A DNA stretch of 58,247 nt from LLD-282 sp964395835 (GTDB lineage: Bacteria > Pseudomonadota > Gammaproteobacteria > Berkiellales > Berkiellaceae): positions 1 to 58,247 of the forward strand of contig CAYNBJ010000007.1 in assembly GCA_964395835.1 (NCBI GenBank), read 5' to 3'. The notes beneath the pieces are model-generated. The model ran no database searches. It was not told the DNA's origin and saw only the letters and a program-made list of their open reading frames with translations. The position numbers were made by a program, and so were the translations under genes. Positions 48,933 to 58,019 of the stretch are shown in pieces. How positions within the stretch are numbered: the first letter of the stretch is position 1; each line of letters opens with the position of its first letter.

Positions 48933-49739
48933 ATGAGCCAGTTGCCTTTAAATGATTCTGAAGTTTTTCTCATCAATAGGGATATAGCGCTTTTTCTCGG
49001 CGTACTTGCAGTGCTTGCAATGCTTTTTAAGCTCAGCTCTTGGCGTCCGAAAAACAAAGTTTTTTTGTGGATTTTTGATTTTATTAGTGATTCTTGGAAG
49101 GAATTGTGGATAATTTTTATTCTGAGAGCCTTTTTTTACGAGATGTATATTATTCCCTCAGGTTCGATGCAGCCGACAGTATATGCTGGAGATGTCGTTT
49201 TAGTGAATAAGTACCAGTATGGATGGAAATTTCCAGGGACAAATAGATTGCTTATGTCCTATCAAAGCCCGCAGAGAGGGGATGTTATTGTTTTTCTCGA
49301 TCCTCAGGCACCGACTCAAAGAAAAATGATTAAGCGTTTGATTGCGATAGGTGGTGATCATATTCAGATTCAAAACAATCAAATCCGTCTTAATGGACAG
49401 CTCTTAGAGCAAGGATATACGCACAGCTCCGCAGAGTATTTTCAACAAAAAGATCAAAAAATTCGTCTTGATGTCTCATTTTATCAATCTCACATCGATG
49501 CGCACTCTTTTTCTATACAACATATTTCCCTGTTAGAGGATCGTGATTTGAAAATTGATTTCGATGTTCCCGTAGGATATTACTTTGTTATGGGTGATAA
49601 TCGTGAAAACTCCAAAGATTCGCGATATATTGGATTAGTTCCCGAGCGCTTCGTATGTGGAAAGGCAGAGCGTGTTCTGATGTCGTTTGGACGTCCATTT
49701 GGTTATTATGATTTTTCTCGTGTAGGGGCACTTTCTTAG
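48933..49739 (+). CDS. lepB: Signal peptidase I
   Basis: Cleaves signal peptides from exported proteins at the outer face of the inner membrane. Two N-terminal membrane segments (ALFLGVLAVLAMLFKL and WIIFILRAFFYEMYI) are followed by the catalytic Ser motif PSGSMQPT near residue 75, the catalytic Lys in RKMIKRLIAIGG near 133, and MGDNRENSKDSR near 232. AGGAG at 48921-48925 fixes the start at ATG 48933, 10 bases after lepA. At 268 residues it is typical. Confidence 0.96.
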   Translation: MSQLPLNDSEVFLINRDIALFLGVLAVLAMLFKLSSWRPKNKVFLWIFDFISDSWKELWIIFILRAFFYEMYIIPSGSMQPTVYAGDVVLVNKYQYGWKFPGTNRLLMSYQSPQRGDVIVFLDPQAPTQRKMIKRLIAIGGDHIQIQNNQIRLNGQLLEQGYTHSSAEYFQQKDQKIRLDVSFYQSHIDAHSFSIQHISLLEDRDLKIDFDVPVGYYFVMGDNRENSKDSRYIGLVPERFVCGKAERVLMSFGRPFGYYDFSRVGALS

Positions 49740-49743
49740 CTTT

Positions 49744-50421
49744 ATGTCTTATCCTCTTTCTGTTACTGAAGATTTTTACGCACAATTAGAGAGTTCTATT
49801 GCATATTCTTTTGTAAATCGCTCGTTATTAATACAGGCATTTACACATCGTTCTTGGGGAAAAAATCATAATGAGCGTTTAGAATATTTAGGAGATAGTA
49901 TTCTCAACAGTGCTGTTTCATATTGGCTCTTTTCACATAAAGGATCGACAGAAGGCGTTTTAAGTCAATTACGTTCGCGTTTGGTTTGTGAAAGTGCTTT
50001 AGAAGAGTATGCAAAGGTAAAAAATCTTGAACGTTTCCTGCAGGCGCAACCCACGATTAAAACGACAGCCTCCCTGATTGCAGATTCTTTTGAGGCACTT
50101 TGTGCTGCTCTTTTTTTAGATTCTTCTTGGGAGGCTTTTTATTCTTGGCTTATTTTTCATTATGAAGAGAAATTTATAGAAATTTTAAGTCTTCAAGATC
50201 CAAAAGATTACAAAACTCTACTACAAGAATTTACTCAAAAGAATTACCATGCCTTACCTGTGTATACACTGAAAAGTCAAAGTGGAGAAGATCATCAGCC
50301 ACATTTTGTTGTAACATGTCGAATTTTTGAGACAGAAACGCAAGGGCAAGGATTTTCAAAAAAACAAGCGCAACAAGAAGCTGCTCATGCTCTTTTAGAA
50401 AAATTACAATTAAAAAAATAA
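49744..50421 (+). CDS. rnc: Ribonuclease III
   Basis: Double-strand-specific endoribonuclease for rRNA and mRNA processing. The family signature NERLEYLGDSIL near residue 39 contains the catalytic Glu and Asp. The second catalytic pair lies in ADSFEALCAALFLD near 112. A C-terminal double-stranded-RNA-binding domain (YKTLLQEFTQ to EAAHALLEKL) spans about 155-223. The length of 225 residues is standard. Starts 4 bases after lepB. Confidence 0.96.
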   Translation: MSYPLSVTEDFYAQLESSIAYSFVNRSLLIQAFTHRSWGKNHNERLEYLGDSILNSAVSYWLFSHKGSTEGVLSQLRSRLVCESALEEYAKVKNLERFLQAQPTIKTTASLIADSFEALCAALFLDSSWEAFYSWLIFHYEEKFIEILSLQDPKDYKTLLQEFTQKNYHALPVYTLKSQSGEDHQPHFVVTCRIFETETQGQGFSKKQAQQEAAHALLEKLQLKK

Positions 50422-50437
50422 AGGATATCTACTTATT

Positions 50438-51346
50438 ATGACAACACATTGTGGATATATAGCTGTCGTTGGTCGACCTAATGTTGGTAAATCAACTTTA
50501 CTCAATGCGATACTTGGAAAAAAATTCGCTGTCACTTCTAAGCGTGCTCAGACGACACGTTTTGCTATGACATTTATTTATACTAGTGAGCAATTTCAAA
50601 CACAGTATCTTTTAGTAGATACACCGGGATTGATGAGTGAGCAGAAAAGTGATCAGCATTTTACTCATCGTATGTATCAAGAAGCGATTTCTGTAATGCG
50701 ATCTTTGGATTTGCGTTGGTGGGTTTTAGAGGCAGGACATATGCATCCTAGAGATGAGTTGTTGCTCGAGATTTTAAAACCTTATGCCGATCGGACGATG
50801 GTGGTGTTAAATAAGAGTGATGCTTGTCAAAAAGTGAAAATTCTCCCACAGATAGAGAGGCTTTCTCAGAATGGCTTTCATAACATTATTCCTTGTTCAG
50901 CTTTAGATCGTCTTTCACTCGATCCACTGCTAAAAGAATCTCAAAAAATGCTTCCAGAAAATACATATTTTTATCCTGTCGATCAGCATATCACGTATTC
51001 AGAGCCTTTTTTAGTGCAGGAAATATTGAGAGAAAAGTTAATGCGCTATGTGGGTCAAGAGATTCCTTATCGTTGTACAATCCAAACAGAATCGTTTGAG
51101 CATAAAGATCGTTTAATTGCGATTGCTGCACGTATTGATGTGCCTCACGATCGTTACAAAGGGATCTTGCTTGGAGCTAAGGGCTTACATATGAAAGAAA
51201 TCGCTCAAGCTGCACGACGTAGTCTTGAAGCGATTTTGGAAAAACAAGTTTTTTTGAAAGTGTGGATTAAAGTTGTAGATGGTTTAGTGGCTCCAGAAGA
51301 AGAATCGCGACAAGCAGGAAGTTTAGGTTGGACAGAAGAACCTTAG
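50438..51346 (+). CDS. era: GTPase Era
   Basis: Ribosome-assembly GTPase binding the 3' end of 16S rRNA. G1 GRPNVGKST near residue 11, the switch I region KRAQTTR, G3 DTPG near 65, G4 NKSD near 127, and a C-terminal KH domain with LLGAKGLHMKEI near 247. The length of 302 residues is typical. Sixteen bases separate it from rnc; its 3' end overlaps the TTG start of the recO-like gene by 19 bases. Confidence 0.96.
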   Translation: MTTHCGYIAVVGRPNVGKSTLLNAILGKKFAVTSKRAQTTRFAMTFIYTSEQFQTQYLLVDTPGLMSEQKSDQHFTHRMYQEAISVMRSLDLRWWVLEAGHMHPRDELLLEILKPYADRTMVVLNKSDACQKVKILPQIERLSQNGFHNIIPCSALDRLSLDPLLKESQKMLPENTYFYPVDQHITYSEPFLVQEILREKLMRYVGQEIPYRCTIQTESFEHKDRLIAIAARIDVPHDRYKGILLGAKGLHMKEIAQAARRSLEAILEKQVFLKVWIKVVDGLVAPEEESRQAGSLGWTEEP

Positions 51347-51951
51347 AATGCCAGGCTTTTGTCATATCTTCTAAGATTTACTTAGAAGATTCTTTAGCGC
51401 TGAGTTGTTTAACCTCAAAAGGATTAATCTTTTGTTACGATCATTATTTCTTTAAAAATTATCAAAATTCCTGGCCATATTTAAAAGAATGTTATTTTTC
51501 TCTGAGATTGGTTTCTTCTTTAAGCCATACAAAACACTATCTCAAAAAAATGACACCCCTTTCGCAAATCTTTTTACAAGGTCAGGATTTAGAGCTATGG
51601 GCTTTTTTTTCTGATTTTGTTTTTTTTTATTGCCAATATCCTGAGTATTCCCATCATTTCTATTCTTTTTATCATTTTTTGTATCATGTCATGTTAAAAA
51701 ACACTGCTTCACAAGAGAGAAAATATTTTTATTACACATATACTTTTTTTCATATTTTAGATCGGTGTAGAGAGGGACATTTTTTGGGACATTGCAGAGA
51801 AATGCTTCAAGGTTTATCAGAACAAGAACAAAAAAAATGGCAAGAAGATTTCAGTGCGCAGTCTGTTTCTTTTGAATCTTTCCAAAAAGTTTTGAGCTAT
51901 TTGCGTATATATTGTTATAATCATCAGCAACAGGGCTCAGCCGTATTTTAA
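51328..51951 (+). CDS. recO: RecO-like DNA repair protein, divergent
   Basis: RecO loads RecA onto gaps together with RecR. The identification rests mostly on position between era and acpS and on weak sequence agreement (start RRTLECQAFVISSKIYLEDS, where RecO has an OB fold with a similar pattern; then a helical C-terminal domain). Length 207, a little short for RecO (about 230-240). The start is TTG 51328 behind GGAAG, overlapping era; the ATG at 51348 is in another frame. Phe- and Tyr-rich, with no zinc motif. The lower confidence reflects the divergence. Confidence 0.7.
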   Translation: MDRRTLECQAFVISSKIYLEDSLALSCLTSKGLIFCYDHYFFKNYQNSWPYLKECYFSLRLVSSLSHTKHYLKKMTPLSQIFLQGQDLELWAFFSDFVFFYCQYPEYSHHFYSFYHFLYHVMLKNTASQERKYFYYTYTFFHILDRCREGHFLGHCREMLQGLSEQEQKKWQEDFSAQSVSFESFQKVLSYLRIYCYNHQQQGSAVF

Positions 51952-51953
51952 AC

Positions 51954-52367
51954 ATGAGTGTGATCAATTTTTTCGGACTGGGTAATGACATTTTGCGTAT
52001 CCATCGTATCGAGCAAATCTATCATCGTTATCACAACAAATTCGTAGAAAAAATTTTACATCCGAACGAGCAAAAAAATTTTTATTTAGTAGCTGAACAA
52101 AAGAAAATTTCATTTCTTGCAAAACGTTTTTGTGCCAAAGAAGCTTTTTCTAAAGCTTTAGGCACAGGTATTGGCACTGAATTCGGCTTTCACGATCTGA
52201 CAATCTCGCGATCAGTGCGAGGACAACCCCTTGTTGAACAGTTGTGGAATTCAGAACTTTTTTCTCGTTACTCTATTTCACACGTAGCCTTATCTCTCAG
52301 TGATGAGAAAGAGTATTGTTTTGCAACCTGTTGTATTTTTTTCAAAATGTCTGAGAGTCGAGAATAA
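51954..52367 (+). CDS. acpS: Holo-[acyl-carrier-protein] synthase
   Basis: Transfers 4'-phosphopantetheine from CoA to acyl carrier protein. GLGNDILRIHRI near residue 8 matches the GxDIVxIxRI motif with the metal-binding Asp, CAKEAFSKALGTGI near 60 carries the catalytic Glu/Lys pair, and VALSLSDEKEYCFATC near 112 ends the fold. The length of 137 residues is close to normal (about 126). Starts 2 bases after the recO-like gene. pdxJ, often placed between recO and acpS in gammaproteobacteria, is absent here. Confidence 0.93.
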   Translation: MSVINFFGLGNDILRIHRIEQIYHRYHNKFVEKILHPNEQKNFYLVAEQKKISFLAKRFCAKEAFSKALGTGIGTEFGFHDLTISRSVRGQPLVEQLWNSELFSRYSISHVALSLSDEKEYCFATCCIFFKMSESRE

Positions 52368-52557
52368 AAAATTTTTTGTTTAGAATTTTTTGAATCTCCA
52401 CACATCTTGTGTTGAAATCCTAATCAATTTTTGTAGTCCCCATGAGCAAAAAGTTTATTGCATAAGCTGATGAAGCCTGAGAGCAAAGAAAAGTTGCGAT
52501 CTCAGCGAACAGCATTTAATATCAATCTAGTTGTCAAAGAGAGTACAAGCTTACTTT

Positions 52558-54750
52558 ATGGTCGCTGTTGCCTCAAAAGTTCAATGGACAGATTTTAATT
52601 GGAAGGAATGGTCAGATCTTTTATCGTTGCGAGTCTTGGATGATTATTTGCAACCTTATCTTTTATCGCATTTATACGAGCAGGCTCCTGCTTTTGAAAA
52701 AAAAATATTTGTTGAAGCCTTTTCAATTCTAAAAACGCTTTCTTATGATAAAGAGCTGCTAGCCGCTGCAGCGTTTTCTTGGCTCAGCAAGCAGACATTA
52801 ACAGGTCTTGAAAATTTTATTCATCCTGGTTCTCATGCAGTAGAGATTGTGAAACAGTATTATCATTTGCAAACTATTACCCATAAAGCTACCAACTCTT
52901 TATCGTTTTATAAAGAGTCAATCAAAAAAATGCTTTTGGCTGCTGTCGATGATCCTCGGCTGATTTTAGTCTTGCTTTGTGAGGTGTTAGCGCGATTACG
53001 ACATCATCATCTTTTAGAAGAATCTTATAAAAAAACTCTCGCAAATCTGACCTTGGAACTCTATGCACCTTTAGCGCATCGTCTTGGAATAGGACAAGTT
53101 AAATGGGAAATGGAAGATTTAGCATTTTACATTTTGCATACAGAAAATTATTACGCGCTTAAAGATGAAATTGCAGAAAAAAAAGAAGAAAGACAACAAT
53201 ATATTCAAAATTTGCTTGAAGATATTCGCGCGGAGCTCAAAAAAGAAGATATCTCTGCGCAGGTCATGGGAAGAGCTAAGCATTTTTACTCTATATGGCG
53301 AAAAATGCAAAAAAAGAATAAAACTTTATCACAAGTTTATGATCTTAATGCCTTAAGAATTCTAGTTGATACTCTTCAAGACTGTTATAAAGTTCTCGGT
53401 CTCATGCATACAAAATGGAAATATCTTCCAGCAGAGTTCAAAGATTATATTGCCAATCCTAAAATTAATGGCTATCAATCGATACATACCGCAGTGATTG
53501 GTCCAGATCAAAAAATTGTTGAGCTTCAGATACGCACCAAGGCTATGCATGAATATGCAGAGATGGGAATTGCCGCTCATTGGATGTATAAAGAAAATAG
53601 CAATATTCCAAATCTGTACGAAAGAAAATGGAAAATGCTTAGGCATTTTTTAGATCAAAGCCATGCCAGCGATGATTATAAAGACGATTATAGTGGCGAT
53701 CTCTTTGAGTCTATCAAAGAAGAAATTTTTTCAGATAGAATTTATGTATTTACGCCCAAAGGAGATCTTTTCGATCTGCCTAAAGGAGCGACTGCTCTTG
53801 ATTTTGCATATTATCTGCATAGTGATCTAGGGCATCATTGCTGTGGTGCTAGAACACAAGGGCGCATGATATCACTTTCAGAGCCCTTGGAAAATGGAGC
53901 TGTTGTTGAAATTTTGCAGTCTTCTCGTGCACATCCTTCACGAGATTGGCTCAATCCACAATACGGTTATCTGAAAACGGCTCGTGCACGTCAAAAAGTG
54001 AGCCATTGGTTTCGAGCTCTTGATAAAAACAGGCATATCCAAGATGGGAAGCTTTTTTTTGAGAAAAGCCTAAAGAAACAACACATGATATTTACATCTC
54101 AATGCTGGGAGAAAATTTTACATAGTACTCATTGCAAAACAAAAGAAGATTTTTATCACGGAGTATCACTGGGAGAAATCAAATTACAACGCATTTTTGA
54201 TCTCTTTGACACAGCGGAGACTCCCGTTATAAAACAATCCAAAAAAAAGAAAATGAAAGCGGAAGAGGCAGAATCAGCGCTTGCGTCTCAGGTTATTTTT
54301 AGTGATCTGGGAAAAAATATCCAATACATCCTTGCATCGTGTTGTCAGCCTGCAGTACATGATCCTATTTTAGGAATGATCAATCGAGGTCGGCCTTTGA
54401 GTGTACATAGTACTTCCTGTCTTACGTTAGCAACTATCGCTTTTTGGTCGCAGCGTTTTGTGCTTGCAAGATGGCATGGCTCGCCAAAATTTCAGGCTTT
54501 TCGATTGCATATAAGGTATTTGGATTATCAAGATCCCCCTTCATGGGAAATGTTTGTGTGTTTTTGTTTGAAACAAAATCTCTTTGCTTTTCAGTTGCTC
54601 GATAGTGTGAGTCCTGATCAGAATATCTGCGATCTCTTTTCTCAAAAGCATCGAACAATAGATGAGATACGTGCTCTTCTCGGCGCGTTCTTGCATCCTG
54701 TTGCACATTTTGAGATTCACAACCAAGAGTCTTATCAAGAGATATATTAG
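52558..54750 (+). CDS. relA: RelA-type (p)ppGpp synthetase
   Basis: Makes the alarmone (p)ppGpp on stalled ribosomes. ATG 52558 gives MVAVASKV, matching the usual RelA start MVAVRS, so the upstream TTG at 52531 is not used. The N-terminal hydrolase domain has no HD pair and is inactive, as in RelA. The synthetase domain contains FYSIWRKM near 243, EFKDYIANPKINGYQSIHT near 293 and VELQIRTKAMHEYAEMGIAAHW. A TGS domain follows at about 393-455 (YVFTPKGDLFDLPKGATALD), then a ZFD-like region with SCCQPAVHDP near 593, and an ACT-like end. Oddity: the substrate-selecting motif reads EFKD, between the RelA type (ExDD) and the bifunctional type (RxKD). The next open reading frame begins 3 bases after its stop. 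Confidence 0.92.
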   Translation: MVAVASKVQWTDFNWKEWSDLLSLRVLDDYLQPYLLSHLYEQAPAFEKKIFVEAFSILKTLSYDKELLAAAAFSWLSKQTLTGLENFIHPGSHAVEIVKQYYHLQTITHKATNSLSFYKESIKKMLLAAVDDPRLILVLLCEVLARLRHHHLLEESYKKTLANLTLELYAPLAHRLGIGQVKWEMEDLAFYILHTENYYALKDEIAEKKEERQQYIQNLLEDIRAELKKEDISAQVMGRAKHFYSIWRKMQKKNKTLSQVYDLNALRILVDTLQDCYKVLGLMHTKWKYLPAEFKDYIANPKINGYQSIHTAVIGPDQKIVELQIRTKAMHEYAEMGIAAHWMYKENSNIPNLYERKWKMLRHFLDQSHASDDYKDDYSGDLFESIKEEIFSDRIYVFTPKGDLFDLPKGATALDFAYYLHSDLGHHCCGARTQGRMISLSEPLENGAVVEILQSSRAHPSRDWLNPQYGYLKTARARQKVSHWFRALDKNRHIQDGKLFFEKSLKKQHMIFTSQCWEKILHSTHCKTKEDFYHGVSLGEIKLQRIFDLFDTAETPVIKQSKKKKMKAEEAESALASQVIFSDLGKNIQYILASCCQPAVHDPILGMINRGRPLSVHSTSCLTLATIAFWSQRFVLARWHGSPKFQAFRLHIRYLDYQDPPSWEMFVCFCLKQNLFAFQLLDSVSPDQNICDLFSQKHRTIDEIRALLGAFLHPVAHFEIHNQESYQEIY

Positions 54751-54778
54751 ACTATGATCAGAGAAGTTCCTTTAAACA

Positions 54779-56917
54779 TTGTGCAGCATATTTATGGATC
54801 GAATATTTTTTCAAAATGATTGTGATGCTCTTTTTCAATCTTTTGTCCAAGCAGTCCATCATTGTTATGGATCTGATTTTGCATCATATTTTTGCTGTGT
54901 CGTTTCCAAAAAACACTCGATGAAGAATCTTGGAATATCAATGGAATCATTATCACCTTTGCAATTGCAGCATATGACAAAATGCTGCGGACTTGCTCTA
55001 GATATTGTCACTATGGTCCAAAATATTCATAAAACACTCGCTTACTTTTCTCGCTACGATGCAGAACAAAATAAAAAAAATGATTCTCATATCGTGTGCT
55101 TAGATTGTTATTTGGTTATTCAGTCACAAGAAACTCTTGTGGATTCTTTTGATAAGGCTTGGCAGTATTGGCTGGATCGTTTCTATCAGTATAGAGAGCA
55201 AAATGGTGTGAATTTTGCTTTTGATGCGTCTATTTTGCATGAGTTTCAAGTTTCCTGCATAGATCTTTTGAATCATAACACTATGATGGAGCATCTTTCT
55301 TTAGAGCAAGCTTATCTACGTATACAAAATTCGTACGGTTCTTACTGGAAACAGGCGCATGGTTTTTTGAGTCAACATGAGTGGCCACATACAATAGAAA
55401 CCTCATATGTTTTGAATGTAAAATTTGAAGATTATGAAAGTGATTTTATCAATAAAATTTTAGATAATACGCATCAACAAGCCGTGCCGCTTTCTTATCC
55501 TTCTCAGAAAGTGTCTCCTCATTATTTTTCTTGTATGATGGATGCGTTTTTCGATTGTTTTCAGCATATCGCACAATCTGTTTTTCAAAAGAAATTACAG
55601 AATGTTTTGGAAAATGCCGCACAACTTTCTGCGTTGTGGCATGATTATATCAAAATTAAAGAGTCCCTAGCTTTCCCATATAAAAATATTTGGATTTTTT
55701 TACATGATTTTTTATACAGTTCTAAAGAAGAAGTTTATCTGCTGATCGCAAATGTACATAGTCAAGACCGCTTAATAGCGGTCTATGAGTTTTTACAAGG
55801 ATTGTTTTCTAAAAAAATTCATTTATCTATGAGCTTTGAGAATCCAGAATCTTTAAAAAAGAGCACGACTATTTTAAGGTGCTTTTTTTTAAAGCATCCT
55901 ACAGCGTGTATTAGAAAAATTGTTATAGCAAATGCACAACATGCAAAAAATCAAAGTTTTTGGTCGACGCATGTGCTTTTGTATCATACACAAGATGATT
56001 TGGTTTTATTAAAAAAAGAGCTGGGAATTCATTTTGATATTGTTCAATCTCGTAGTGGTTCTGTCGCAAGGGGATCTATTCCTACGCGGTGTTTGATTGC
56101 GAACACTCTTTTTGATTCAAAGCGCTTATATTTGGGATTGTTTTTTCACGCAGATGCTTTGCGCCAACGGTTTTCAAGCCCATCAATCAGCGCCATGACA
56201 CTCATGCGATACGTTCAAGAAGTGCTTCATCAAGATAAAAAAGATCATATCGATCCTCGCTTAAAAAAGCTACAAGCAGATATCTCAGATCATTCTCTTA
56301 ATGAGGTCAGATACTATACCTTCGAACAGCCAGATCTCATAGATTATTTTTATGCTCTTACTCCAGCGGATTATCTGGGATCGAAACAGCCTAATATCGA
56401 TAAAATTTATCAAATTGATAAATTGAAAAGTACGCTCTGGTTTGGTTGCTGGTCACAGTCAAGATTCTTCCTGCCTTTTTGGCTCGGACTCAGTGATGTA
56501 TTGCGCCAAATTCCAGATGTCAATTCTGACGAAGGCAAGCTTCTCTTAAGCGATCCTAGCATGCTGGGTTTGTATACTGTGATATCAATCGGTATTTATA
56601 GAGTGAATTTGGAGATCGTGCAGGCATATGAGGAATATTTGGTTTCTGCTCATCTGAAAGAGTTTGGTGAGCATCTGAGAGATCGGTTTGGCAAAATGCT
56701 TGCTTTGAAAGAAAGATTTTATATTTTAGACAATGACCTCTATCTCAAAAATTTCAAAGATGATATTCTTTGGAGAGATCTGTATTTATACCCGTTACAT
56801 GCATCGCAAATTTTGCTTCTGCGACACGCACGTCAGGATTGGCGCTTCGATCGTTGGAAAGAGATGATGAAAGAAAGCATGTTGCTTTTAGGGTTAGGAT
56901 TGCAAAACTCAATTTAG
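54779..56917 (+). CDS. Degenerate phosphoenolpyruvate-carboxylase-like protein (712 aa)
   Basis: Aligns by eye with the C-terminal half of PEP carboxylase. SRSGSVARGS near 421 corresponds to HGRGGSxGRGG, LWFGCWSQSRFFLPFWLGL near 550 corresponds to IPWVFAWTQNRLMLPxWLG, YLGSKQPNIDK to the IGSRPAKR box, and WRDLYLYPLHASQILLLRHAR near 661 to LRNxYTDPLNxLQxELLxR. Catalytic residues are changed: the LTAHPTE His motif is absent, the HGR His reads Gln, and in the GYSDSxKDAG box only the Lys appears kept (ANAQHAKNQS). The two Arg of the GRGG loop remain. It is shorter than the usual 880-930 residues. The N-terminus seems frameshifted: ATG 54754 gives MIREVPLNIVQHIYGS and meets a stop just after a T6 run near 54810. 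Carboxylase activity is unlikely. Confidence 0.72.
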   Translation: MCSIFMDRIFFQNDCDALFQSFVQAVHHCYGSDFASYFCCVVSKKHSMKNLGISMESLSPLQLQHMTKCCGLALDIVTMVQNIHKTLAYFSRYDAEQNKKNDSHIVCLDCYLVIQSQETLVDSFDKAWQYWLDRFYQYREQNGVNFAFDASILHEFQVSCIDLLNHNTMMEHLSLEQAYLRIQNSYGSYWKQAHGFLSQHEWPHTIETSYVLNVKFEDYESDFINKILDNTHQQAVPLSYPSQKVSPHYFSCMMDAFFDCFQHIAQSVFQKKLQNVLENAAQLSALWHDYIKIKESLAFPYKNIWIFLHDFLYSSKEEVYLLIANVHSQDRLIAVYEFLQGLFSKKIHLSMSFENPESLKKSTTILRCFFLKHPTACIRKIVIANAQHAKNQSFWSTHVLLYHTQDDLVLLKKELGIHFDIVQSRSGSVARGSIPTRCLIANTLFDSKRLYLGLFFHADALRQRFSSPSISAMTLMRYVQEVLHQDKKDHIDPRLKKLQADISDHSLNEVRYYTFEQPDLIDYFYALTPADYLGSKQPNIDKIYQIDKLKSTLWFGCWSQSRFFLPFWLGLSDVLRQIPDVNSDEGKLLLSDPSMLGLYTVISIGIYRVNLEIVQAYEEYLVSAHLKEFGEHLRDRFGKMLALKERFYILDNDLYLKNFKDDILWRDLYLYPLHASQILLLRHARQDWRFDRWKEMMKESMLLLGLGLQNSI

Positions 56918-56926
56918 AAAGGAAAA

Positions 56927-57595
56927 GTGATTGTCGTGAAAATTATTGTTTTTTTTGGCCCTCCAGGCTCTGGAAAGGGAACTCAGGCTCAAAACATTAC
57001 TCAAAATTATTCTTTAACCATACTTTCTACCGGGCACCTTCTGCGACAAGAAATTGCAAATCAAACCTCAATAGGGAAAAAAATTGAAAATATTTTAGCT
57101 GCTGGAGGTCTTGTTGAAGATGAGATTATTATGCCTTTGATTCAGAAATGGTATGATGAAAACAAAGATCACTATGAATATGCTCTTTTTGATGGATTTC
57201 CGCGTACACTCACTCAGGCTGTGTATCTTGATGAGCATCAAATGACCCCTCAGGCAGTTCATGTTTTTCAAATCTCAGATCAAGAGATTATTGATCGTCT
57301 TTCAGGAAGACGAGTGCATTTAAAATCTGGCAGAACCTATCATATCACAGCACATCCCCCCGTGAATGAAGGAAAAGATGATCTGACCGGAGAGACCTTA
57401 GTCCAGAGACCAGATGATGCTGCAGATGCTATTTTGAATCGTTTAAAAATTTATCATAAACAAACAGCTCCTTTACAAGCATATTATAAGAAATTGTCAG
57501 ATAATCATGTATGTGCCTATTATGAACATAATGCGGGATTGCCAGAACAAGAAGTTTTTGATAGCTTAAGAGCAACCTTTAGTTTCCTTAGATAA
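56927..57595 (+). CDS. adk: Adenylate kinase
   Basis: Interconverts ATP + AMP and 2 ADP. P-loop GPPGSGKGTQAQ near residue 10, STGHLLRQE near 32 (AMP site), DGFPRTLTQA near 85, a long-form LID domain (GRRVHLKSGRTYHI to TGETLVQRPDD) near 124-160, and ILNRLKIYHKQTAPL. The length of 222 residues fits the long type. GTG 56927 follows AAAGGA closely; a second GTG at 56936 (VKIIVFFG) would match the usual N-terminus exactly. Nine bases downstream of the PEP-carboxylase-like gene. Confidence 0.95.
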   Translation: MIVVKIIVFFGPPGSGKGTQAQNITQNYSLTILSTGHLLRQEIANQTSIGKKIENILAAGGLVEDEIIMPLIQKWYDENKDHYEYALFDGFPRTLTQAVYLDEHQMTPQAVHVFQISDQEIIDRLSGRRVHLKSGRTYHITAHPPVNEGKDDLTGETLVQRPDDAADAILNRLKIYHKQTAPLQAYYKKLSDNHVCAYYEHNAGLPEQEVFDSLRATFSFLR

Positions 57596-57608
57596 ATTAG
57601 GAGTTTTT

Positions 57609-57926
57609 ATGTCAGTTGTTGAAATGAATCAAACCTCTTTAGAAGATGCTTTGAAGACCGATCGCCCGATTGTTTTAGATTTTTGGGCTTCTTGGTGTGG
57701 GCCTTGTCATCATTTTTCTCCGACATATGCACAAAGTGCTCAATCTTATCCTCAAGCGATTTTCGGAAAGATTAATGTCGAAGAGAATCAAGATCTCGCT
57801 TTGAAATTTAAAGTCAGATCGATTCCCAAGGTTTGCATTATTAAAAATGGTGATATTGTCGCAGAACATCATGGTTCTACCGATCTTGCATCTTTTAAAC
57901 AATTTCTCGATCAGCATTTGTCTTAA
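57609..57926 (+). CDS. Thioredoxin
   Basis: Small dithiol-disulfide oxidoreductase, cytoplasmic. The active site WCGPC is at residues 29-33 in VLDFWASWCGPCHHFSP, and the cis-Pro motif is IPKVCIIKNG near 72. Length 105, typical; no signal peptide. TAGGAG at the end of the previous gene serves as ribosome site, 13 bases after adk. Confidence 0.93.
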   Translation: MSVVEMNQTSLEDALKTDRPIVLDFWASWCGPCHHFSPTYAQSAQSYPQAIFGKINVEENQDLALKFKVRSIPKVCIIKNGDIVAEHHGSTDLASFKQFLDQHLS

Positions 57927-57961
57927 TTTGCACTTTAATTGAAACTCCTTTTTTCAATAAG

Positions 57962-57989
57962 TTGATACATTATATGCTATCGTTACTTT
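57962..57989 (+). promoter_or_regulatory. Possible sigma-70 promoter
   Basis: TTGATA (57962-57967), a 16-base spacer and TACTTT (57984-57989), 30 bases before the ATG at 58020. A weak inverted repeat (ATTGAAA/TTTCAAT, 57938-57958) just upstream could end the adk-thioredoxin transcript. Confidence 0.35.
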
Positions 57990-58019
57990 AGAATGTGTGT
58001 AAAAATGGAGTTTCATTCT

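Noticed and set aside
49250..49265. TGTCCTATC inside lepB as another copy of the shared upstream element
   Set aside because: It lies inside a conserved coding region, lacks the final T and has no start nearby; chance match.
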